From the NCBI GenBank assembly GCA_963932145.1, contig OZ010596.1:88123323-88187322 (forward strand): DNA of 64,000 bases. Reading direction: 5' to 3'. Positions 20,974 through 31,159 of this stretch are shown piece by piece (positions within the stretch are counted from its first letter, which is position 1; each line of letters starts with the position of its first letter). The position numbers and the translations under genes are program-made. The stretch is from Acanthosepion lycidas. Its lineage: Eukaryota > Mollusca > Cephalopoda > Sepiida > Sepiidae. The notes beneath the pieces were generated by a model. That model worked only from the letters and a program-made list of their open reading frames with translations. It searched no databases and had not been told where the DNA came from.

Positions 20974-22086
20974 TATGGGGTACCCCACAAAAGAACTATG
21001 AAATTTGATACAGTTTATTTAATTATTGGAATTTTTGTTAAGTTATTTGACACTAAAGCAAAGGACAGAAATTTATTCGCTTAAAACAGAACAGAAACAT
21101 AAATGTTAGAGATGGTGTTCAAACTAAAGAACTCTGGCAAAATTTCTTGCCATTTTTTCAGTTATCATGTCAGATGTTCTTCCTTAAAGAGAACGATCAC
21201 CTCACCTTTGAAAATTTGATAACTGCGGCATCTGGGAACAACAAATAGTTAAAAAATTTATATGTTGTTAATTTTTTTTAGTTCGTTTCTTTAGTAAAAT
21301 ATATAATTAATTTTTTTTGTATGTTAATTTTTTTAGTTCATTCATATAGTAAAATATATAGGTTATTTTTTTAAATAAATAAAAAAGGAAATTTGATACA
21401 GTTTATTTAATTGCTGGAATATTTGTTACAGTTATTTGAAACAAAAGCAAAGGATAGAAATTTACTAGCTTAAAATAGAGCAAAAACTCAAATGTTAGAT
21501 GTGGCATTCAAATTAAAGGATTCTGGCAAAATTTCTTGGCATTTTTTCAGTCTCAAGATGGATGCTCTTTCTTAAAGAGAACAATCACCTCACATTGAAA
21601 ATTTGATAACTATGGCATCCTGGAATAACAAATGGTTAAAAAATTTATATGTTAGTTAATTTTTTTTAGTTCATTTCTATAGTAAAATATATAGTTAATT
21701 TTTTTTGTTCATTTCTATAGTAAAATATATAGGTAATTTTTTTTTGCTCATTTCTATAGTAAAATATATAGTTAATTTTTTTTGTTCATTTCTATAGTAA
21801 AATATATAGGTAATTTTTTTTTGCTCATTTCTATAGTAAAATATATAGGTAATTTTTTTTTTGTTCATTTCTGTAGTAAAATATACAAATTTTTTTTTTG
21901 TTCATTTCTATAGTAAAATATATAGTTAAATTTTTTTTGTTCATTTCTATAGTAAAATATATAGTTAAATTTTTTTTGTTCATTTCTATAGTAAAATATA
22001 TAGTTAATTTTTTTTATATGTTAGTTAATTTTTTTCATCATATAGTAAATCTAAAATTTCTTTTTTCTTTTGTGGGGCACCCTGCA
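20974..22086. mobile_element. Non-autonomous DNA transposon, 1113 bp
   Basis: Inverted ends: 20974-20995 (TATGGGGTACCCCACAAAAG..) and the complement of 22065-22086 (TGCAGGGTGCCCCACAAAAG..), 18 of 22 matching. TTA flanks both ends (20971-20973, 22087-22089). The inside is two diverged direct copies of a ~260-bp segment (21000-21260 and 21387-21625, GAAATTTGATACAGTTTATT to TTGATAACT..GGCATC) followed by a 37-38 bp array. No transposase. The end sequence resembles Tc1/mariner-type ends (CAGGGTGCCCC); class is inference. Confidence 0.7.
21640..22045 (+). repeat. 37-38 bp tandem array inside the transposon
   Basis: Unit: a T8-9 run, then GTTCATTTCTATAGTAAAAT and ATATAGTTAA. About ten copies with small changes (GCTC for GTTC, GGTAA for GTTAA). 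Two related isolated units are at 21270-21365, just after the first internal copy, so the array expanded from a motif ending each half. Confidence 0.9.
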
Positions 22087-22204
22087 TTATAAATAATCAT
22101 ATATTTCATAAAACATCCTAAACGTATCTTCAATATAGAATCTGATGTTTTACTTTAGTGCACATAGGTCTATTAATGATTCTCTTAAATTGGACAGTTT
22201 TTTC

Positions 22205-22590
22205 TATACCATTTTTTTGTTTGTTTAATGGCACATCAACTCCTTATGGGTCATAATGCCAAAATTTAATTTTCTTGGGAGCATTAATAATTTCATTTAC
22301 AAGAAATGTATTGATGGTAATATTTTTTATTTTTTTACAAAAAATTTATTGCCGGTAATTTTTTACTATGAAATGTATTACTGGTATTTTTACTATAAAA
22401 AATTTTATACTTTCAAAGTGTTTTGACCCTAGCTTGGAGGTTAACTATTTACCCATTTTGAGATCCTGGATCAGAGTGAACCTGGGAACAATAGCAATTA
22501 AGAGGTGGTTCCACTTTCCTCAAAAGCTCCAATCTCCCAATCAGAAGCTTTGTTATTGGATGTAGTTTATCGTCATATCCAGGATTGCCA
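22205..22590 (+). repeat. R1 repeat
   Basis: GTTTAATGGCACATCAACTC, TTGATGGTAAT, GACCCTAGCTTGGAGGTTAA, CAGAGTGAACCTGGGAACAA, AGCAATTAAGAGGTGG and GGATGTAGTTTATCGTCATA in order. Confidence 0.75.
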
Positions 22591-22616
22591 TTTAATTACA
22601 AATAAAACCTAAAAGG

Positions 22617-22960
22617 TAATGGTAATATTAGTTGTTTCCTTATAAGGAAATATTTGGCATTCATTGACTGAGCATCCATTACTGCTTTCAGTTGAAATTC
22701 CTAAAATCTTTCTCTTGAAACAAATTTTCAGGAAAATAGGTTTCTCAAATGCAGTAGCTTTTATTATGCTTCCCAGTATTGATCGATATTTCCTTCCTAA
22801 CCTTTTCTTTGAAATAGTGTGGAACGTCAATATTTTGCTTATGCTATCATTTTCTCTTTTGAGTTACATGTAATATCTCCATTTTAGTTGTTGCTAAAAG
22901 TCCTCAAGTGATGTGTATTCTGTTATTTAGTAGAATTCTTTGTTTGTGATTCTGTAGCAT
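22617..22960 (+). repeat. R4 interspersed repeat
   Basis: Aligns to 11850-12062 (TTCCTTATAAGGAAATATTT, GCATTCATTGACTGAGCA, TAAAATCTTTCTCTTGAAAC, AATAGTGTGGAACGTCAA) and its tail (GTTGTTGCTAAAAGTCCTCA, GTTATTTAGTAGAATTC) aligns to 12640-12725. Confidence 0.65.
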
Positions 22961-23734
22961 TAGGTTTGAAGATGGTTGGTCTTCATCAAGACTCATAGGC
23001 TTCACTCACTCAAAGCCATTTTAACCATTGACCTTAGATTGATTGATTTTTCATGGCTCATCAATATAGATATTTGTGCAATATTATAATACTTATTACC
23101 TAAACAATAATAATACTGAATAATTCTTTTTTAAACATTTAAGTATATTTAATCACACCTCACTAATAGCTACCGTGATCTGTAAATATCCAGTCTATGA
23201 AAGTTTTATGCAGTTTTTGCTTTGATTTGTTAAACTCTCATTCCATGAATCATCTGCATGTATATGTCTAAAAATCTAAAAGATATTTTCCGATGTATGG
23301 ACAGATGTAGTCAGGATTAAAGCATTAGTTAACTTAGACATTTAAACCGCATAATGTACACAAAATATAAACTTAGTTTCAATAAAATAACAGAACCAGC
23401 AAATCAGAATTAAGGATTCAATGTTGGCCAATCAAATGGAAGGTCGAGAATATAAAATTATGTTCAAGTTGAGCCTATCGCTACTAATATAAGCAGAAGA
23501 GAATCAGCATTTAAACAGCAGTATTGGGATAGAAGAGAAGAAACCACATTGACCAACCAAGAATGACACATATTCAAGACACAGTGAAACTGTAAAAATT
23601 CCACTCACTACTTTTGGAAAAAGGTATTTGACATGAAAACTAAGGAAATATGAAATGTTCATAATGTAACACAATAAGATGCTGGAAGAGTTAAGAGATA
23701 ACCCAATAGGCATACCAAAAGATGAGGTAGGATC
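22961..23734. other. Unassigned, no gene
   Basis: No coding or repeat family recognised. The 77-codon minus frame at 23504-23737 has no family resemblance I can see. Confidence 0.4.
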
Positions 23735-24365
23735 CATCTATATTTCTGAGATGAGGCATTATGTACACTATTTATATTATTCAGACTATTGTCCTCATCC
23801 TTGTCACCATATTTATCACATTTCAACCCTTTAGTATCTGTCTATATTTTTAAGATGAGGTATTATGTACACTATTTACATTATTCGGACTAATGTTCTC
23901 ATCTTTGTCACCACATTTATTACGTTTCGACCCTTTAGTATCTGTCTATATTTCTGAGATGAGGTATTATGTACATTATTTACATTATTCGGACTATTGT
24001 CCTCATCTTTGTCGCCATATTTATCACGTTTCGGCCCTTTAGGATCTGTCTATATTTCTGAGATGAGGTATTATGTACACTATTTACATTATTCGGACTA
24101 TTGTCCTCATTTTTGTCGCCATATTTATCACAACGTTTCAACCCTTTAGTATCTGTCTATCTATCTATATTTCTTAGATGAGGTATTATGTACACTATTT
24201 ATATTATTCGGACTATTGTCCTCATTTTTCTTGCCATATTTATCACAACGATTTGGCCCTTCAGTATCTGTCTATATTTCTGAGATGAGGTATTATGTAC
24301 ACTATTTATATTATTCAAACTATTGTCCTCATCTTTGTCACCATATTTATTACAATGTTTTGGCA
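23735..24365 (-). repeat. R2 terminal block, six tandem copies (about 105 bp)
   Basis: GATGAGG(C/T)ATTATGTACA starts at about 23750, 23854, 23958, 24063, 24177 and 24285, giving periods of 104-114 bases. Each unit has GGACTATTGTCCTCAT, GCCATATTTATCAC, a TTTCG(G/A)CCCTTTAG block and TATCTGTCTATATTTCTGAG. This is the 3' part of R2 read backwards. The longest unit has an extra CAAC and a TCTA duplication. Confidence 0.92.
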
Positions 24366-24464
24366 GTGAAGAACTATATATTCCTGCCTGAAGAACTGAT
24401 AATTGTATTACCAGCTCTGTACAAGAAATGTTATATGAAACATTTTCCTTAATAGAATTTATTT

Positions 24465-24640
24465 TTTTTTACTTGTGACTTCACTCTGTCTGGACCAAAC
24501 CAATTCAATGAATCCTGCTGATAGTTTGATCCTTACCAGCCTTGTGATCAAACACAATGTGGGAAAAGGCAAGGCTTGGATCGAAGTGATCCATTCAGCA
24601 GTCAGCCGCAGGGATCGAACACTGAATGAACCGATGGGGT
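24465..24640 (-). repeat. R8 SINE-like repeat
   Basis: On the minus strand a B-box-like GTGTTCGATCCCTGCGGCTG is followed by a body with GATCACTTCGATCC, TTGTGTTTGATCACAAGGCT and TTCATTGAATTGG. Only one copy in the window, so class is tentative. Confidence 0.4.
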
Positions 24641-25430
24641 GCATGTCATAATAAGAAGTTTTTCTTCAAAGAAGAAATGTTTTCATTTTCAAATGAACAA
24701 ATGAGAAATAAATCCCACACAGTGATATGTGTTAATCACACTGCCATCAGTGTAATATAATTTATGTAATAATTTATAAATACGTATTTGTTGTTCTTAA
24801 ATAAGAAAGATATCCCAATTTTCATTTTAAATCCAACAATGATAATTGCAACATTTTTTGTCAATAAATTTGTTTATCAGTAACTACATTTTTTATTTGG
24901 CGAAAAAATAAAAAATCTATAAAAAGGCCAATTTCGAAGAAAAGAGGATATCAAGTTAACAATTTTATTGAAATTTTAATCATCATCATTCACCACTCAA
25001 TCCTGCATATACTATAATACCGCATATTCGGAGGTGGACCTACAGAACATCCTATGTTATAAAAATTTCATTTCATTGCCCATAACTTTCGTTTAAATGA
25101 AAATTTCATGATTTATTAATACTAGGATGTCCAAGGTGTCGAAAACGACACCTTCAAATTTTCAACAAATTACTATGGAATAACTAGTTTTGGTTCGATG
25201 CTGAGGCTTATGGACAATTATTGAATTTTAGCAAAGATGCTTAACAGACTTAATTCTTTAAAAAATATTCAGTGGAATAGCTGATATTTGAGGTTTTACC
25301 TTGAATGGCCGGGGTGTTGTTTTTGACACCTAGGCTATTTATAGTGTAAATGCATTGAAAAATTTCTCACAAGCAATAATACTTGTGTTTATGTCCCCTA
25401 TCTATCTATTTATCTATACACACACACATA

Positions 25431-25432
<2 letters not shown>
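24641..25432. other. Unassigned, no gene
   Basis: Contains a short direct echo: AAGGTGTCGAAAACGACACCTT (25133-25154) is a perfect-stem hairpin and GGGGTGTTGTTTTTGACACCT (25310-25330) is a related one. Otherwise nothing recognised. Confidence 0.4.

Positions 25433-25490
<58 letters not shown>
25433..25490. repeat. (TA)n microsatellite
   Basis: About 28 TA units preceded by CACACACA. Confidence 0.95.
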
Positions 25491-25493
<3 letters not shown>

Positions 25494-25727
25494 GTCAACT
25501 CTTTTTTTTTAATAGCAAAGAATAAATTATTATGATTCTTACTCTTGAGCATGTAACATAGAACAGGTCATGCGTAATTATTTCTTCCTGGAGCCAAATT
25601 CCAACATTTTGAAACATTTGAGCTTCTGATTTGTTTATAGTCCTCGTAAACACAGGGAGAACTGGAGACTGGATTCTTGTATATAAAAACTTAAAGAAAA
25701 GATATGCAAAATAACAATATTGTATTT

Positions 25728-26465
25728 TTATTAAATAATTATTTGTTATTTTAATCATTAAATTGTTTTTAAAATATTGGAAGTATTTTGTATATTAAAT
25801 AATTATTTGTTATTTTAATCATTAAATTGTTTTTAAAATATTGGAAGTATTTTGTATATTAAATAATTATTTGTTATTTTAATCATTAAATTGTTTTTAA
25901 AATATTGGAAGTATTTTGTATATTAAATAATTATTTGTTATTTTAATCATTAAATTGTTTTTAAAATATTGGAAGTATTTTGTATATTAAATAATTATTT
26001 GTTATTTTAATCATTAAATTGTTTTTAAAATATTGGAAGTATTTTGTATATTAAATAATTATTTGTTATTTTAATCATTAAATTGTTTTTAAAATATTGG
26101 AAGTATTTTGTATATTAAATAATTATTTGTTATTTTAATCATTAAATTGTTTTTAAAATATTGGAAGTATTTTGTATATTAAATAATTATTTGTTATTTT
26201 AATCATTAAATTGTTTTTAAAATATTGGAAGTATTTTGTATATTAAATAATTATTTGTTATTTTAATCATTAAATTGTTTTTAAAATATTGGAAGTATTT
26301 TGTATATTAAATAATTATTTGTTATTTTAAACATTAAATTATTTTTAAAATATTGGAATTATTTTATATATTAAATAATTATTTGCTATTTTAATCTTAA
26401 TGATTAAAATAGCAAATAATTATTTAAATTGGTTTTAAAATATTGGAAGTATTTTGTATATTAAA
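25728..26465 (+). repeat. 64-bp minisatellite, about 11 copies, last unit inverted
   Basis: Unit ATTAAATAATTATTTGTTAT then TTTAATCATTAAATTGTTTT, TAAAATATTGGAAGTATTTT, GTAT, exactly 64 bases. Internal copies (25795-26305) are identical by eye. The last two units diverge, and 26371-26396 is answered by its exact complement at 26402-26427, making a 26-bp hairpin. A partial unit (to 26465) follows. Confidence 0.95.
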
Positions 26466-26785
26466 TAATAAAACTTAATTTTTCTAAAAAATTAATGAAA
26501 ATTTATTGTACTAAGCAATGCACACTAATAAAAGCAAATGTACTTTGTATCCCTTACCTGTTTGCACTTCTCAAAATTTAGTTTTGATCAGTCATTGTAT
26601 GGTTATTTTAGAGGGTGTGATGGACAGACAGATGTACAGACTAACAGAAGTCAGAGAATTTTATATATAGATTCCCTTTAATAACTCAAAGTTTTAATTC
26701 TCTCTGCTGTGGCTAGCAACTAAACTTACAACTCTTTGGGTCAAGTCACTTTTGGTTCAATCAACCAACACTTTTATCCACTGAG
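26466..26785. other. Unassigned, no gene
   Basis: No recognised feature. Confidence 0.4.
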
Positions 26786-27000
26786 CAAACAATGTAAATA
26801 GTGTAAATAGTTACAATACCTCATCTCAGAAATATTAGGGGCACCTTAACATAGCTTAATGGTTAGCAAGCTTGTCTTGCTAGAACAATTATGACTGAGT
26901 AGTGAGTTCAATTCTTACTTGGTGCTCCATACTTTTGGCCTTGTGCCACATCTAGGCTATGCTTAGAAAATTACCATCTCAGAAATATAGACAGATATAA
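26786..27000 (+). repeat. R2 terminal block interrupted by a SINE
   Basis: AACAATGTAAATAGTGTAAA and ACCTCATCTCAGAAATAT on the left, ATAGACAGATATAA on the right. The S1 insert lies between two copies of CATCTCAGAAATAT. Confidence 0.85.
26836..26974 (+). mobile_element. tRNA-like SINE S1 with 14-bp target duplication
   Basis: CATCTCAGAAATAT is at 26822-26835 and 26975-26988. The 139-bp insert has an A-box-like TAGCTTAATGGTTAGC, a B-box-like GTGAGTTCAATTCTTAC, GGTGCTCCATACTTTTGGCC, and the tail TTGTGCCACATCTAGGCTAT followed by GCTTAGAAAATTAC. The duplication fixes the element length. It is a pol III-type retroposon, not a functional tRNA gene: no cloverleaf folds and no CCA-type acceptor. Confidence 0.9.
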
Positions 27001-27339
27001 CCAACTTGTTTAATACTATATAGCTCTTGTAAAGATATTTGTTATACATTTAAATCCCACTTAAAATTATAATCAAAACTTTGAATATTTGAAATCATGA
27101 TAATGTTTTAAAAGGACTCTGTTTAACATGACCAGTATATAACAGTTGGTGCACCATAAAACTACATTTATTCATACATGCTGTTACTTGTCATATTTTA
27201 CATAGCCTAGAAACTCTTTACTGAAAATCTTGTCAGGTTAATTAATCAAAGATTTAAACAAAGAGTCACCCACCTTGAAGTGCTAATTAATTTTCATCTG
27301 ATACCTTAACCTTTATCACACTATATGTGAGTTCATTTA

Positions 27340-27640
27340 CTGCACAAACAGTTTATTCTGCCTCTGAAGGTGGCTGATACCTGAACAATAGTGTGCTTGA
27401 ATTTCATAGTTGTGTTGTCATATCCTGCTATGGCAACGGAAAACAACCTTAAGTGAAATTAACAATAAAGATACTGCAATTGAAAAAGAATGCATTGGAA
27501 AAGGAAGTAATATTATTAGGTTGGTGCAAAAATAATGTCGTTTTCTCACATATGTTACTATGTGAGAAAACGACATTATTTTTGCACCAACCTAATAATA
27601 ATGCCGAGTGCTAAAGGATTATATAAAGAAAAATGAAAGT
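27340..27640 (+). repeat. R9 repeat carrying a mini-mariner
   Basis: GTTGTGTTGTCATATCCTGC, GTGAAATTAACAATAAAGAT and GGAAAAGGAAGTAATATTA match 10080-10205. The MITE interrupts it after 27515. 27001-27339 is unassigned. Confidence 0.65.
27516..27595. mobile_element. Mini-mariner MITE, MADE1-like, 80 bp
   Basis: Starts TTAGGTTGGTGCAAAAATAA and ends with its complement. The two halves pair for about 37 bases around a short centre. TA at 27514-27515 and 27596-27597. Both the end sequence and the 80-bp length match my recollection of the human Hsmar1-derived MADE1 family. No coding capacity; transcribed, it would fold as a miRNA-precursor-like hairpin. Confidence 0.95.
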
Positions 27641-27839
27641 GCTAAAAATGATTTCACTTGGATGAAATATTAAAAATAATCTGAACGACCATCAGATACC
27701 AAAGCTTTGTGATTAACACTTTGCGTCTTCTTATCACCACTGTGCAGGTGGAAGGAACCATTTATTTTATGCAAATTCCTTTCATATTGTCTGACAAGCT
27801 TAATAACATTATCATTGAAAGACGAAAGAAAGTCACCAT

Positions 27840-27905
27840 ATTGATACATATTTTTTAATCCTATCTAAGCTTTCGGCTTACATAAGCCATCATCAAAAGA
27901 TGACG
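27840..27905 (-). other. TGATGAT-stem-GAAA motif (Penelope-like end, tentative)
   Basis: Minus strand: TTTTGATGATGGCTTATGTA then AGCCGAAAGCTTAG. A GGCTTA/TAAGCC stem sits between TGATGAT and GAAA. Similar to the CUGAUGA-stem II-GAAA core of hammerhead ribozymes, but with the leading C changed and one extra base. Comparable short sequences are common at Penelope-like element ends. Confidence 0.3.
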
Positions 27906-28176
27906 ATTACATTACAATATATTAAACAATACACGGACAAAACAATAATGATAGTCCATTTGATTTGCATGGAAGATCTCCAAACTATGACAAACTCGCG
28001 CATACGAGACGCTGGAAGCAAAAATCGCACCACAGCTCATGACATCACACATGACCACGTGAGAGTGAAAACGAGAAATATTAAGTATGGGAAGCTGTTG
28101 GTATAAACCAATGGCTTCTGTTATCAATTATAGGCATTTGAGTATATTTGTTGATCAATATGCATCAATATGCATC

Positions 28177-28179
<3 letters not shown>

Positions 28180-28228
<49 letters not shown>
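28180..28228. repeat. (TA)n microsatellite
   Basis: About 23 units, directly before an L-D fragment. 27906-28179 has no recognised feature. Confidence 0.95.
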
Positions 28229-28229
<1 letters not shown>

Positions 28230-28233
28230 GTCC

Positions 28234-28545
28234 CATCAGCTGGATGGCTTCCACAAAAGTTGTTTCTGCACAATCTGTGGCTATACTTTAGATGATAGGG
28301 TGTCCAATGTTGATCCCACAAAATGCAACATGCATTGGTGTAATTGAGACTTCCTGATGCAGTCACAACTTCGCTGTGCTGGTCATTTTGCAAGGCTGGG
28401 TGATGACAGAATACCTAAGATCCTCATATATAGCCAGATTGACAGTGGACAAAGGACTGTTGGATGGCCATGGCTCAGGTATAAAGACAAGTTAACAAGT
28501 AACCACTCAGCTGTCAATGCACCTCATACTAACTTTGATTGAGTT
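28234..28545 (+). pseudogene. L-D LINE ORF C-terminal part
   Basis: Two frames join: LDGFHKSCFCTICGYTLDDR then, after a shift near 28345, QLRCAGHFARLGDDRIPKIL and SGQRTVGWPWLRYKDKL. This is the region after the reverse transcriptase domain of a LINE (pattern LxxFHQxCLRxIxxxxWxDRV, then LRWxGHVxRMxDxRxPK). The C2H2 finger that should follow is missing here but is found at 31490-31706 on the other strand. It starts in (TA)n, so the true 5' part was lost. Confidence 0.75.
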
Positions 28546-28574
28546 GCCCCGAATAGAAATCACTATTTAAAAAA

Positions 28575-28579
<5 letters not shown>

Positions 28580-28611
<32 letters not shown>

Positions 28612-28755
28612 AGAATAATACACTGGAAACATGTCAAAATCGCTACACAATTGCAGTTGTGTCTCGATGCATATCTATGTATTTCATCAAGCAATTGTAA
28701 TTTACTGGTGGGTGAATGATTTATTTAGATTTAAAAGCAAAATACAATCTTACCT

Positions 28756-28790
<35 letters not shown>

Positions 28791-28815
28791 TAGATAGATA
28801 GATAGATAGAGAGTG
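28580..28815. repeat. (TA)n and (TA)n-(GATA)n tracts
   Basis: (TA)n at 28580-28604, (TA)n at 28760-28788 running into GATA units to 28810. No gene between. Confidence 0.9.
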
Positions 28816-29385
28816 AGAGATTGAAAGTTAAATATAATACACAGATACAAAGTACAGATAATAATAAAAAGTTTGTGTTTCGCAAAAGAAAGGAAGTCTG
28901 TCGACTAGCATATTACTGAAGGATAAAGCTTTTAAGGTAAGTATTTTTGTAAATAAAGTATTAAATATTAAGAAATAGTTTTAATAGCAACCAAATTAAA
29001 ATAATCTGAAATAATAACAAATTAATATATATATGGTAAACCTGAATCTTTGTGCCCACAAAAAAAAACAGAGTGTCAAAAGGACGGTTTTTCCCTTGAC
29101 ACCACTATTATTATAACTACTTTCACTCCTCAGCAATGAGTATTGTTTTAGAATGCTACAATTAGGATTGTAAACCTAAACATATGAAGAAAGTAAATTT
29201 ATACATCTTCTTTGTTCTTGAAAATATATAAGAAAAATAATAAAGACTATTTATTATATTGTTTACTGAAATGGTTGGGAGAACATCGGCTTTTGATTCA
29301 AACTTTATAAAATGATAAATAATAAAGATTTCCTAATAGTTTGTCTGCATATTTTAATAATTTAGTAAATGTTTATAAATGTATG

Positions 29386-29783
29386 TGTTGTGGATTCCGA
29401 GATGAATTCGGTCTCCAAGGAATGACAAACGCAATAATTAAATATAAGAAATAAAATGTATTTACACAATCATACAAAGAGTAATACTGTTAGTAAGTCA
29501 AGGAACGTGGTTAGTAGCAAATACAGATATATATATACAGTCTTGATGTAGGACTTCCTTAGAGTCTATGTGCTTGTAACTGACTTCTACAAGAGGTTAC
29601 CTCACACTATCTCCATTCGTATATTCTCTCACTCTCTGTATATCCTCTCTGTATCCGATTACTGACTACCGACTACAGACTACCGACTACCCTCACTGAC
29701 TGTAACTCTGGGTATTTAACGGCAGCAGTCCAGGTACACTTGGTAGAGTCCACTTATATGAAAAAGGGGTGGACCCCATAACA
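29386..29783 (-). mobile_element. Solo LTR, family LT2, 398 bp, with 5-bp target duplication
   Basis: GTATG occurs at 29381-29385 and 29784-29788. The element reads TGTTGTGG...CATAACA, i.e. TG..CA on both strands. Minus orientation is preferred because its start holds CATATAAGTGGACTC and GTTAAATACCC (TATA-like); polyadenylation evidence is weak. The sister R7 copy at 19230 lacks it. A short ACTACCGACTAC tandem lies inside (29666-29694). No internal region, so it formed by recombination between two LTRs. Confidence 0.9.
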
Positions 29784-29812
29784 GTATGAATAAAAAATTG
29801 TTTTCATATTTA

Positions 29813-29899
29813 TTAGGTTGGTGCAAAAATAATGACGTAATAATATTTTTTAACGTCAAAAAACGACATTATTACATCATTATTTTTGCACCAACCTAA
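29813..29899. mobile_element. Mini-mariner MITE, MADE1-like, 87 bp
   Basis: Same 20-base end TTAGGTTGGTGCAAAAATAA on both sides, TA at 29811-29812 and 29900-29901. The centre is longer and less paired than in the 80-bp copies. Absent from the sister R7 copy. Confidence 0.93.
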
Positions 29900-30167
29900 T
29901 ATTTCTTTATAAATTGGTAAATGATAAATATTGCATTAGTTTTTAAAATTCTGTAATAAAAAATAATTCTTATATATAAACAATCTGATAAATAAATAGT
30001 GTTTAATATTTTTGTTGTAAATTCTCAGAAACAAAAAAAAATATGTGTAAATTCACTTTCATCACATGTTGAGGTTTTATTAAAATTCTAATCATAGAAT
30101 ATATGGGCATAGATCGTGAAATTGGCATGCTAATTTCAAATTTTGATCAAGAACATAGTGTTCACTA

Positions 30168-30295
30168 CTTTGGGAAAGGTATGAATCAATTTTTCTCCTC
30201 CCTGTTATGAGTTAAATAGCAGGGCAAACTGTAGTCTCTAGTGTTAGTTGACAACCAGTCTAGGAGAAGAAAAACTTAGAATTCAAATTTGGCAA
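30168..30295 (+). repeat. SINE 3' module (shared tail)
   Basis: GGGAAAGGTATGAATCAATT, CTCCTCCCTGTTATGAGTTA, AATAGCAGGGCAAACTG and CTAGTGTTAGTTGACAACCA. The same module follows the 5S-tRNA SINEs at 61195-61275 and occurs alone at 53880-53985. The head is missing here. Confidence 0.6.
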
Positions 30296-30729
30296 GTGCT
30301 GTTTGAAGACCTCATGGCACACTGTACATCATTTTTCTTTTATCAGTTTTGAAAAGTGCTGCTGGTTCTACCATTATAAGGTCATATACATGAGTAGTCT
30401 AGCAATTTAGTTCTAAATTTGCTTTTGTCCATATATTGATAGTCAATATGCTGCCATAGTCCACAGGTGCCAAGTGCAAGAAAAAAAAAAAGAAAGAAAT
30501 TATTTTAGTAGAAGTGATGGTTTAATTTAGCTAGTTGAACACTAAAATGGTGAGACCTATTTGCCAATCTTAAATTCATGTAGTCAAGGTGTTGTGGACC
30601 AGAGGAGTATATATTACGTGTTGTATTAGAACACATGTGTAACTCCTGGTAAAATATTAAAAGGTCCAACTACAAGAAAATGGCCAAACTTGAATTAAGT
30701 CCAACTGAAGATAAAAAAGACAAACAAGA

Positions 30730-30731
<2 letters not shown>
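30296..30731. other. Unassigned, no gene
   Basis: Nothing recognised. Confidence 0.4.

Positions 30732-30793
<62 letters not shown>
30732..30793. repeat. (TA)n microsatellite
   Basis: About 30 TA units that run straight into the palindrome. Confidence 0.95.
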
Positions 30794-30796
<3 letters not shown>

Positions 30797-30875
30797 CAAT
30801 TAAAAGGTGCAATTATAATTTATAAATTCATGATTCATGAATTTATAAATTATAATTGCACCTTTTAATTGAAAT
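30793..30875. repeat. Perfect 83-bp palindrome
   Basis: Left arm 30793-30833 starts ATTTCAATTAAAAGGTGCAA; right arm 30835-30875 is its exact complement, with a single T (30834) between. Forty-one matching pairs without a mismatch. It abuts (TA)n. A half-copy of its centre (ATGATTCATGAATTTATA) also abuts (TA)n at 31357-31375. Confidence 0.97.
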
Positions 30876-31159
30876 TAAAATAACTGATCCAACGTGCAAC
30901 TCTCGGATAATAAGTGTTACATTACTGTAATTATTGAACAATATAGTTCATGCCATATTCACGGAAAATCTACCAGTAAAAAAGAATTCTCTTATTGCTA
31001 TATTTGTACAAAAATGCACAACCTTAAAATTTTGATACAAACTCAGTGTTGCAACCGCATGTTCCGAAACAATAACACATTTCTCATAGCATTTTTTCGG
31101 ATTACATCTCTATTTTCGTTGTCCTCTTATTACTGAGAAGTAAAAACAAGAACAAAATC

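Larger units (their letters stand above)
29165..30085 (+). mobile_element. R7 MITE-like element with two nested insertions
   Basis: Left end CCTAAACATATGAAGAAAGT and right end TTCACTTTCATCACATGTTG are inverted. Interior segments match 19015-19425 in order, interrupted after AATGTTTATAAAT by an LTR and after GTTTTCATATT by a mini-mariner. Without the inserts it is about 430 bp. Confidence 0.8.

Noticed and set aside
30680..30868. Frames containing YIYIYIYI (also near 28170, 31490, 31690, 33171, 55859, 56301)
   Set aside because: Translated (TA)n microsatellites.
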